Below, piece by piece: positions 37,401 through 49,400 of a stretch of 64,000 bases of DNA. The position numbers and the translations under genes were made by a program. The DNA comes from Homalodisca vitripennis (Eukaryota > Arthropoda > Insecta > Hemiptera > Cicadellidae): the NCBI RefSeq assembly GCF_021130785.1, contig NC_060207.1:102031001-102095000 (forward strand), given 5' to 3'. How positions within the stretch are numbered: position 1 is the stretch's first letter; each line of letters opens with the position of its first letter. A model generated the notes under the pieces. It was not told where the DNA came from and searched no databases. It worked only from the letters and a program-made list of their open reading frames with translations.

Positions 37401-40400
37401 TCAGTTTTTAGTAGCTTCAAAATCCACATACTTGTATAATATTGGCAATACATTTAGAAATCTAATAACCACATGAATTAAGCTACATTATAGTCTTACA
37501 TACTCGTATTTGCACACTGCAATGTTTACGACACTTACAGTAACAATGGTGGCAATAATGGAGTATATAAAGAAAGCTTTCTCATTCTGAACAGTCTCGT
37601 CCAACAGCTGCTCTGGAGGGGTTTGATCCAACTGTGACTTCAACTGGTAAAACGTAATCCACAGATATCCGGTTCCAACTACAATGTAACAATTCTCATT
37701 AGCTTTTATAACACTTTCATAACATATTTAAAAAGTTAGTAAAAAATGTTAAAGTAAAATTAGTTTTTTTACAAACACAACGTAGTTATAGTATAATGAA
37801 TAGTTGAGGCTAAACCCTATTCAGTACTTCATTAGACAAAAATATGTAATCTACATTGCTAAAACTCAGTGAAATTAATCTACATATTGGAAATATAAAT
37901 TAACAATTCAATAAAATACGTGAAGTTGATCATTCATAGTAAACCATTATAATGGTGAGAATGTCAGAAATTGTATGGATATCAATAAATCATCAACTAT
38001 ACTTATATAATTATCAACTATGATGATTTAGTTTTTGTTTGATATATAATGTAAATATAAGGTTTACTGATTCAATGAATTCCTTCCTATCTCCTCCCTT
38101 GTTTGAAGTTCGTTTTTGATGATGGAATAATTATTAAGAAAACTGCCACACTTTTTCAGACATTTGCCATTGTTTGGTGGTACAATAAATCAGTAACACA
38201 AAGTTTCGAGATCTGCAATCTGATCTCTTCCTCAAGTGAATAAATAACCTAACACATTACTACAACCTAGGTTAAAATAAACAAATCATATCAGAATGTT
38301 GTAACACGCATATGTTAGGAATCACAACCATATTGTTTAGCAACTCTATACAAACTAACTCTAAAACTTGCACTTAACGAAAAGAAAAACAAAAGTTATT
38401 AAAACACAAATAATTATGAAGGAAGCCTCCTCCAAAATAATATTGAATGTAAAAAAATGAACTAAAAAACCTGATTACTACGGAATATAAAACATTGTCG
38501 AAAGCATCCAAAATAGATGTAAAAAAGTTTCTAAAACAGACAGATTAAAAGGAACTTTCTAAAATTAAAAAAAATTAGGCCTAAAGAACGTGATTTGCCT
38601 AAAGACAGCAAAGTGAACACATATGCAAATTATACAAATGTAATCAATCTCTCTTCAAAAATTCTTACCTTACTATCTGATGAAAGGAAAGAAAATTTTA
38701 TAAATTATTCATAATACAATATTTAATTCTTTGATGAGTGAGCCAATAGATAACCAAATAATTAAGCATGGTATTTTCCACACCAGATTTTTTCAAAAAA
38801 CTTGTTTTATTTGATTCCTGACATCAATCACTATTTTTCTACATAATTACTACTTTTGGGTAAACACTTGTCATAACGATCTACAAGTTTTTAAATGCCG
38901 GTGTCATAGAAGTCGGCCGCCTGCGACGATAACCAGTCTTGTTAACCACTTTAACCGGTGACGTCGAGTGACGCCACTCCATTGACTGGCGTTTCGTTTC
39001 TGGGGTTATGTGGGAAACCCATGTCTCGTCACCCGTCACAATGTGGTCTAAAAGGTTATCCCCTTTCTGATGATATTGGATCAAAAATTCAAGAACAATA
39101 CCCATTCTTCTTTTCTTGTGTTCCTCAGTAAGCAGCCTGGGAACCCAACGTGAGCACAATTTGCGAAAATCCAAAATTTCAGAAATAATTTTAAACAATG
39201 TGCTTACGTTTGGAAATTCTATTGCTAATAAAGAAACAGTGAATCGCCGATCTTCACGAATTTTTTCATCGACGGCTTTCACCAAATCTTTCGGTGATCA
39301 CTGACGGCCGACCAAATCGTGGTTCGTCATGGACATTTTCCCGTCCATCTTTAAAACCTCTCACCCACTTCCGCACTTTGCTGTCACTCATTGCATTTGG
39401 ACCGAACACTTCACTTATCTGTCGATGAATATCCGCTGCTGAAACGTTCCTTGCTGTCAGAAACCGTATCACAGACCGTATTTCACAGTCGGCGGGACGT
39501 TCAATAGTTTTAAACATTTTAAAAAGGCACAGACAACAGCAGACTACAACGATTTCACTGCAAATGGCGTCGTTCTGCGCGCAATGCATACCGGGAGTCA
39601 GGGCGCATGCGCATTTCGCTGCTCGCTTACTGTTTGTCTGGTTAACGCGAATCGGACCTTACTTTCCGAATTACCCTCGTACATAAAAGTACACCTGTCA
39701 TAAAGCATGGTATATGCTGTAAATAGGTTAAGTACAACTCATATTAGGTCAAACATTTAAACTATTCTAGTATGTTCCAAGGATCAATTCTTGAACCAGC
39801 ACAGACTTTAATATGGATATGAAAGTCTGCTACTCCTGATAATAAGTCAATAAAAATAGTTCAATAACAATAAATTGACGTCTAGATCCAGTAGTTTATA
39901 CTACTAAACTACTACTTAGTTTATATTTTTTTGATTATTGTAATCTAATATGAAACAAGCCTACGTCTAATGGATATTATGGTGTTTAAAAATGATTGGT
40001 TAATAAACCAATTAGGTTTTGAATAATTTATTATATTTTGATAAAAAGCACAGAAAAACTGCTAAATAATTGTAAATTATTTGTTTGCATCACAAAACAA
40101 TTTAGATGCAGGTCTTAGGCAGTTACCTAATTAGTTGATTTTGACAAGAGGCTCTGTTTTTAGTTACAATATAATCGAAGATCTGAATTAAAACAGTCAT
40201 TGAATTCAATGATCATAAGGTTTAGGAACAAACAAAAACGTACATATACAAACCATGCTGACAGCTACCAAAATAAGGCAAGCGATGACACTGGCTACCA
40301 GGTAAAACAAAGATACCATCACAAGAGACAGCACTGTAACATAAACAAATAACAACTTAATAGTCAATTTTTAAAACTAAAATCTTCATTAATCTATACA

Positions 40401-43400
40401 TGTTTTATTTATTAGAACAAGTTCTTTGCTCTCCAAAAACATTCTTTAATAGATAACAATACAATTGATAAAGATTTTTTACAGCGAAATTCTAAATTAG
40501 GCAAAAAAAGATACATATACTTGTTTTCCTACCATACAATACTTGAGAAAGTATTGAGTTGGTTTAAAAATTAAATTTTAATTATCAGTGGACACACCAA
40601 TTTTCAGATGAGACGCTACATTCTTAGGAATCTAAGGCTCGTTATGCATATTCTGTAGATGCGTATTTTGGCTACATATTTTCATTAAGATGGCTTGCTT
40701 TCAGATTGTGCGGATTTTCACAGATTTAGAACTAAACAACTTTTTTTAAATTACTGCAAAAATATTTTACACCAAGCATCAACGGATAATTCTCAAAATA
40801 TGAATGCTCGCTTATAAATAATTTCTTGGGAGTTAGACCTCGGCAACTACATACAGCTGTGCAGAAAATTGGCAAGCCGTGAGGTTTATTTATGCTCTGC
40901 AAAGATGTGAATGCTCCAATTTAACTTAATATATTGCCATCATGTAGAAAATATGTAGCCGGAATCCTCATTATGGGAAAATATGACCTATCGATGAGCT
41001 AGAATGCAAGAATATATGCCCTCATAACAATAAAGTTGGTTATCAAAGATAAGGTACATGTAAACAAGGACATATCTTGACCCAGACCTTCCTTACTTTC
41101 TGTTTAATTGTTAGTTTTAATCTACTATTCTTAACACTTGTACTGAAGTTTATAAAATATTGTGTAGTGCTTTTAGTTTGCAGGCTACAAATAAATTTAT
41201 TTAACTTAGGCATGTGTTAACAAAATAATGATAATTTAATAGGCTATTGATTATTTTGAACATGAACCACAACCTACACCAACCTATCCCATGAAATGAA
41301 ACCAACTTGTCAAACTTATTTTAGATAACAATTCCATTGGCCATTGTTTTAGAGTAATATTATTTTAATAACATTTGTTGTGAGAAATATTTAAAATGCT
41401 GAAAAATGTTTATGTCTGTATCATTTTTTTAATACAGGGTGTTGAAAAGGAACAACCTAGTTTATGTTCCCCAGAGTATATACAAAATGACATACATTAA
41501 TCTAATTTGTGGCGTTTGATTTATCAATTGTCCATACTGAAATCACCAGGTAGACTGAGAACGTCTAAGGGCTACTTTTGAACAGTTCCTTGTTACACGT
41601 GTACGGGGCCCAAATACCCCGGTAATAACTGGGGCCAATAGGCCAGACATTCACACGGTTTATGGTCTCTTGTACAGTCGGCAAAATCGGGTTAACTGCA
41701 GACTTGTGACAAGCGCAAAGTGATATCAACAGAATGGACACTGACTGACTCACGTGTGTAGAGAGCGGTTCAGAGTACACAAGAAACGTGTCACATTATC
41801 TAAAGTTGCCTGTTTCTTGTTAATCTTTCATTTGTATTTTTAAGACTATATTTTTATATTTAGTGTCATGATTTTTGTATCATATAAATATCTTTCTTTC
41901 AAATTTCCCATAATATCCTTGATATGTCCAAAAAGTTTTCATGAGCAATACTAGCTAGCATGATTGGACGTATTCTGCACCCATAGAAAAACCTATGGTA
42001 TATTGGGAAAATTTTTTTATTTCAAGTTTTGGCACTTAAGAGTTACCAGAAAACAAAAATGTTTTAACCCTTAGCACGCCGTAGACGGAATAATCCGCGA
42101 TGTTGTTAGGTCTTATAACGCCAAAGATGAAATAATCCGCTGATCGATAAAAATATATTTTATTACTGTTTTTGAAGTTTATAAGCTCAATATATAAGCC
42201 ACAATACTAATTAATGTACTGGCTTGACCAAATAATCCAGTTGCAGCTGTCAGCTGGCCGCAGTAGGCAAACAATAAATTGTTTTGTTGCTGGCAGCTGT
42301 TCTCCCACTCCTGTCTGTACGCCGATGACGGTACTATCCGCCATTACCAACTGTCAGTGGAGCACGCATTGTGCCTTTGGGAAGTGTTCTTGCGTTGTCA
42401 TTCCTTATACAAACAGTTGTAAAAAGTTATTGTTACCATGTTTTAGGTGTTATAATCAAGTTTTTATTGTTTCTTTTCTGTTGTGTAATTATGGCTCATC
42501 ACCCAGACAATTCTGATTATGACGATTTTGTTGCTAAAGTTTTGAATGGTATGTTTTCTAGTGCTTATAATGATGTGGATGAAGATGATATTAGTGATAC
42601 TCTTAAACAATTATACTGGCAGTGACGAGTACATAGTTTTCATATTTTTTATCACATGTATTTGTAACCTGAATTTGATTTTTATTGAAATATTCCATTA
42701 TTATGAAAAAATGTGATTATTTTAATGCAAGTATTACATTATTGTAAAATTTATTTTTTTGTGTGTGTTATTAATCATTAGGAATGAATAAAAAAAATAG
42801 CTTTAAGGAATTTTCATTTTCATTTTTTCACCTTAACCCTTTTAGCCCCGGCGTCCGATATATCGGACAGAGGTGGTCTAGCTAAAATGCCCAACGTCCG
42901 ATATACCGGACGTCTCAAGAATTTAATGTAGCTGGCTAATAATATGTCCAAATGCCATCAGTTTCGGTATAGTAGTCGGTGAAGAAACGGGCTACATGCA
43001 AAAACAATAAACCTTCCAATTGGCATCGTATTTCGTCGTCGTTAAGCGTAGTTTATTTGTCGATGTCAGCTGTCAGACGACTTCAGTTGCATTGTTGTTG
43101 TATGCTGACTTATAACCTCAATTAGTTTGCGTGAATGAAAGCGGTTGTTTTTCGTGTGATTTATAGTATTATTAGTAAAAAACATGAGTAAACGTCGTAG
43201 AGAAAAGTTACCAGTGAGTGAAAACACTTTGATAAACACTATTATTGGTACTTTGGGATTATACCGACCACACCCAGACATGAATCGTTATTTGACATTT
43301 TGCTTCTACTGATTACTAGATTAGCGTAGAACAATATTTCGTCAATATAAAACAGGAATTGTCTTATCGCGAACCCCTCCCCATCCTCAGACAGAGGTCA

Positions 43401-46400
43401 AAGTCGAGCGGTCTAGTAGATAACGTGATTGCAGAGTCTCGCCGCCCGTTCAGCTGGTGCGTCGCTTTGTTGAACTTCCGTGTTTTACCTCTACATTTCT
43501 CCAAACACAAAAATTCAATAAAAACAAACATGATCAAACTAAAACTAAACTCTTTATTGAAAAAACACTCAAAACTTGTTTTTATTCTTGATCACACTCC
43601 GCCACCCAAAATGCGAGTGCCATGCCTTCGCGCTGATGTCAACGAAAGAAAAACATCCCTCGAGATAGTACCTATCAGTAAAATATCAAATTCTAGAGGA
43701 TCTGATCAGAAATATAAATTGAATTGTAATGGAAAGGCAATTATGTACCGTGCAAATCATGTGATGCCGCGTGGCCTGTCGTAATCGGGATTCTCGAGAA
43801 AGATAAGATAACAGCGACAACAATACCGATCACAATGCCTGGAAATGCTTGTAAGTTTGTAATTTTGTAATAAAAGTGTTGTTTTTTCGTTCTATCATGT
43901 TTGTTTCTATAAATTTATATTTTTGTGTTCTTCATACTGGTGTAGTCGGTATAATCCTAAAGTACCCTATTATTAGTGGTGAATGTGCTATTTTTGAAGA
44001 CAATGAATGAATTGAGTTGTTTATATAAAATGTATATATTGTAAATATTATTTCTTTTACTTTTTTGAAAAATTAAACAAGTTTTAGTCTTACAAACCAT
44101 TACAATTAGTTTGTGTTATTTTAGAATTGTTATTATTTCAAAAGTGCAAAAACAAGTATACATATCTGTATACTTCTACTGACGTGTATGTGGAAATATA
44201 TGAAGAAGTGCTTATGCAGCAATACAATTAATTGGATATATCTCCTGCATTTATCAAGGAAAGTTCTTCAAATTTTGTGTGTGTAGTAAGAAATATGTGT
44301 ACAACAAAATTACTTCATTTTTCAGGGGCTACAATTTTTTTTTTCTACCCTTTATGTATGTCCAAACTATAAAAATAAAAAAATTTTTTATGTATAAATA
44401 TGTTAAAAAAACAAATCATTCTGTAAAAGTACTTTTTTAACTATTACATCTAAGAGTACACTTATTTGTGAACAATTTAAAACAAAAACCTAAAAAATTG
44501 TCTTCAAAAATAAGAAAACTAGATGTATTTTCCCTCAATTCTGCACTACGGTCCCTTATCGCCATGGGCTTTTTGGCAAGTCCATGGAAAAATGGCTGGG
44601 GTTAAAAGGGTTAAATGAGCGTAATCTAAAAAAATACTAAATTTATATCGGCGTTCAAAGGGTGAAATCATTCTTACCATATTTATTTCGCTTTCACTTT
44701 TTTCTAGATCGTAAAGTGCTTAATTAAATGACAGAATCTGGACAAGTTTGTTTAATATCAATTAATTTTATCAGTGAGAAAGAAGAAGAAAGAATGAAGT
44801 AGTGTATAATTGTACTGACCCAGAGATAGGAGGGTGAGGCCGGCAATGTAGGGCCAAGCAGCATAGATGTCACTCAGTACCTGTTCTCCCAGGTCCCAAC
44901 TGTTCAGTAAACCATACATCTCCTGTATGATCCCTCTCACTACGGTGGTGACAGGCTCTGGCACACAGCGGTTCAGTATTGGCAAACTGCCAGTCACATA
45001 CAGAATTAGCTCAACATCTGTATTTCAGTTGTAAGATTTCCTAATGCTTTGTGTATAAAATAAGTTTTTACAATTATGGGCGCCAAAAGTGAGAAAAGTA
45101 ATTGGTTATTAAAAACAAGCTATTTAAGTAATTTAGAAACAACCACTTTGACGAAATATGTGAATTAGTCAACATTTAATTGATTATATCTTTAGTTACG
45201 AGACATATTACACAGTCCAAGAGATTTAAAAAAAGAGGCACCTTTTATAGATGGGCAGTGTAGGACAAGGACCTAGCGGTGAAGTTATGGTGACGTTCTC
45301 TGACAGATTGTGTGGAACCCCTTCATAATGAGCAAGGTCAAAGTCATACCTGTAACATAACAAAGATTAAAACCTAACACTCTACTAAAATTAAACAGAG
45401 AAAATTAAGTTAGAGGTGAGTTTTTAAGTTAACAATACTAATTATCATAGTGTTATTTGTAGTAGTTGAAAACAATGATAGATTGTTTCTATAAAAGTTT
45501 TCAAAATTGCCGTGACGATTTAAAGTTGTATGAATAAAAGAGGGGAAGTGAAAGAGTTTTAGTGTACAGTATCACTATTCATATCTAAAGTGTAACTTAA
45601 TTAGAACAAAACAACATAAATGTATAAAAGTAAATACAAATCATACATGTTATTTTTTGCATTAGACTGCAGATTCAGGTTTTCAGACACTTATTGGAGT
45701 GAGTAAAAATATTCATTATAACCGATTATATTTTGAACTAAGTTGAGAAGTGTATTCACAATTTAAGATATAAACTATAGTGCAAGTATATTGAGGTAAA
45801 CAAAATTTATTTTAACTGTTCTGGGTGCAAACAAACCTGTTGATAACGTCATGTAAGACATTAATACAGATTTTATCCTATACCCTACAATCACCAAAAC
45901 TATGTCAAATACCTGTTAAATTGGTTTAAATCAATAAAAAAGCTCAACAAAATTAATTTAACCTTACGCCCTTACATTGTTTCAAATCAATAAAACTAAA
46001 CTAATTATTTGATTCAACAGCAGTGGAACTTGATTTGTTGTTGAAGAACTAACGTTCACCTTGATCTGATGTGGTACTAGGCCTTAACATCTTACTCATT
46101 TCTTGTCTCAACTGTACATTTTTGGTATCAACCTCTTGTCTCAAACGTGCATTCTCTTCTTATACTGAAAGTATACAATGAGTATATACAATGTATATAC
46201 AGTATATACAATGTGGTTCATTGTCAATAACCACATATTCATGTGGTTATTGACAATCTGGTTGATCAGAGCTTTCAAATCAGCACTTTCTTCTGATATT
46301 GTTACGAAAAACACTCACTAAGCTTATAATCAAACCTTTTTAACACCTGACACCATAATTTAACTTTAAAAACACAATAAAAAAGTAAGAAACACAGGAA

Positions 46401-49400
46401 AATAACTCCAAATTTTTATTTAACAGTATCCAACAGAATCATTAAACGGTCAAAAGTAAACAACAACAATAATGAATTATTATTATGCTGGCCAAACTCT
46501 GATCAACTGATCCATGTACTGGGTATACATCACATTGTAACATGAATAAGTCAGAAATCACAAAAAACATGTTGAGTGTCAACTCCATGAAAATTATCTA
46601 TAAGACATGTACTTCTTAATAGAAACAAAGTAGAGATTTACTCGCACCCACATTATTAAGTAGGCCTTTTTTTTATTAGTTAATTCTCGATGAACTTATT
46701 AAAACAAATCAGTGATTTCCCACTAATTTATATGTTTATTCTCCTTGATTCTTTGGTTTATTTTTTAATATCTTTGACAACCAAAATGGCCTGTTTTTCA
46801 ACTGATGGTTGGGCTGAGTAGTTACTCCATAAATTAATGTATGATCTTAACTAATTCCCTTTTAAAGAATTAGATTTCCAGTACATCCATCATCACAAAT
46901 CAAGCAATGAACTTCGGACCAACAATATTGAGCAAATTTTGACTTTTTAGTTAATACCTTTCTCGATTTTTCTCTGTATTTGCTATTATGTTTAATGGTC
47001 TACTTATTCCTATATTTTATTCTGTAAATACAGTTTTTAAAATTCTGAATGGTATTTTATAGTTTTGTTTTACGAGTCTTTGTCTAAAAATGAAATGGGT
47101 TTTAAACGCAGTTCTTTTGTTGCACTTTCTACCTACTCTTCTAATTTCCTCCTACAAACATGGCCCGTAAGGCCTTGACATAAACGTAGATTTTAGTTTA
47201 GTTACCTGCAAAGATTAGAGCCAGTCTGATCATAGAATAGCTTGAGCTCCTGGATAGTGTCAATATTACGGTCTGGACACTTCTCCACACAGATCTGCAA
47301 TGAGTTGCGGATGTTGCGGACATCCATGAAGAACAGGTACCTGCCCAACAGACATTAATTGATTCACTCCCTTACATAAGATAATAATCAATGGTATGAG
47401 AAGGCCAAAACATTGACAATTTTGAAACTAATTAGCTGGAAAGATATCAGTAACAAACACAGCCTTAAACTTTCATACTCTAAATGAGGCTAGTTTCTCT
47501 GAGAGAGTCAGGAAATTCATAACAAAATGTAAGTAGGAAACCCAGATAAGAACTAGAGAATGTTACACTTGGTTAACATGTCTTAGATCAGTTGGTAAAG
47601 CCAAGCCCTTTTAATTTGCATACCTATTCATCCACTTAGCTTTCTGTTAGTACCTCATCACAGCTCCCAAATAATAAGTCCCATTGAGCTAAATTTTGTG
47701 AAATACTAAAGAAATATAGCTTCCCAATTGTTGTTTGGATAATCTACAAGTTATAATTTGGTAAAAATACAAATTATCTTGAAAACTTCAAGTATTACAT
47801 ACCAATCAAAATTAGCTTGACAATGGACGATTTGAATGAATAATAGAATTATGAACATTTACCATTGTTGTGCATTACAAAGAAATTGAAACATCACATA
47901 ACTTGATGAAATGGAAGACACAAAGATTTTGGTATTGAGATGGATGTGTTGTATGGTAAGTATATAAACCACTTTTCATATGATATGTAATAATTAATGA
48001 ATTTATTGCATAAAAGGATAATTTGAAACTATAACTTTAGTGGTTTATGAGCGCACCACTTACTTTTTAACACTCAACCTCCATATTGTTATCACTTACA
48101 CATTTTTTAAGGGCATCATGTCACCTAATAACTTGTTTGAACAATTTTTTTGTGACTGTTAAATTATTAATATAAAGCTATCCACCAACCTTTTGTTAAC
48201 AGTATTGATACCAGACAAGTTGCCGTTGGTGAGAAGCTGATCATTGTACGAGGAGCCACAAGTGTTGCCAAAACTGTCATAACCATGTATAAGTCTCAGA
48301 GGGTTCCCGTACACCAGTGCAAAACCTGCTATCAGGATCTGAAACAAATATATTCCTTTTTAGTCTTTAAGCACATCTTAATTATATGGGGGGTATCCAG
48401 AAAGTAACAGACATTTGGCACTAGCTCGGCAGTGGGTGGAATAGAGTAGACATCTTAGGATCAAAAGATTCCTATACTCAACACGCATCGAGCTATGGTA
48501 GCGGGCAGTCAATAGGCTATCTATCTATTTTTCTCAATGTGACTATTTAAAATGTGTAAAGCAGTTGACAACCCTACCACTTGAGAAGTGCTTTCAGTGA
48601 ATAGGTTTATATTGGCAAAAAGCTACAAAACCAATTAAAATCTATCATCAACTTTGTGACGTTTGTGGTAATGAAATAGTGAGTGAAAGCAAAGTGAGAC
48701 AGTGGTGTGTTGATTAAAAAAACTAATGACCACATCAATATTCACAATGCGGATTGCAATGGTGAGTTTAGCCTGATTACTAAAAAGTTATTGGAAAAAG
48801 GAAGTCTATATAATGGGGGCACACACATGTTCCAAAAACCAAGAATATGTCTTCAGACTCTGTCAGCCAGAAAGATTATGAAACATTAGGGTATGATTCT
48901 GGTTTATTTCTTTGAACGAGGCTCAACAATAAATGCAGATATATATTGTGAAACACTGCAGAAAATAGGGTGGGCGATGACAATGCAAGACCACTGTATT
49001 CATATAGTAAATAGTAGCCCAACAGCCCTTGGATGATTTTCAATGGATGATGGTTAATAATTCTCCTATTCAGCCCATGTAGCACCAAGTGATTACCACT
49101 TCTTTCTAATGATGAAGGCCTTCGATAGTGACGCAGCATTTACCAGTGGTTAGGATCTCAAGTCACGAAAGAAAAACTTGTGTAACGCTATTATCAATGC
49201 TTGAAATTGAATGGACATTACATTGTAAAATATCTTAAGAAAGCAGCGAGCTAACCACCCGTGTTCTCCTATGAAGATAATTGCTAATAATATAAACAGA
49301 ACATAGACACCCTACTTATATTGGTATTTTACCTGTTTTTTTTATAGTTAACCTGTAACAAATATTTATTTAAATATAAACTAACAGCTACATGAATCTA

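Larger units (their letters stand above)
43184..44010 (+). pseudogene. piggyBac N-terminal remnant interrupted by an 8-bp-TSD element
   Basis: ATG 43184 opens MSKRRREKLPVSENTLINTI; the reading is cut by the element at 43247 and resumes after 43974 (SGECAIFEDNE, stop). Without the insertion and one copy of the duplication it is a 33-codon frame. The PVSENTL motif is shared with the family B transposase at 5302. Confidence 0.6.
42837..44610 (+). mobile_element. Non-autonomous piggyBac-type element, family H, inserted in family A copy 2
   Basis: Flanked by TTAA (42833-42836 and 44611-44614). Ends CCCTTTTARCCCC inverted. The left subterminal region has two CpG palindromes (GTCCGATATATCGGAC and a variant near 42897). 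About 1050 bp without the third-level insertion 43247-43966. A short frame starts MSKRRREKLPVSENTL (43184) and resembles the family B transposase N-terminus. Confidence 0.88.
42068..44662 (+). mobile_element. piggyBac-type transposon, family A, copy 2 (deleted and doubly nested)
   Basis: The left end CCCTTAGCACGCCG follows TTAA (42064-42067); the right end GGCGTTCAAAGGG is followed by TGAA, a one-base change from TTAA. Sequence matches copy 1 up to about base 800 of that copy, jumps across some 1.7 kb to near its 2525, and then matches to the end. A second TTAA element (42837-44610) sits in its 3' region. It lies in intron 5. Confidence 0.9.

Noticed and set aside
40250..40333. Alternative exon 6 donor ATG|GTTTGT
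   Set aside because: It breaks the phase with exon 7; GTTT|GTATAT keeps it and restores the family's length.
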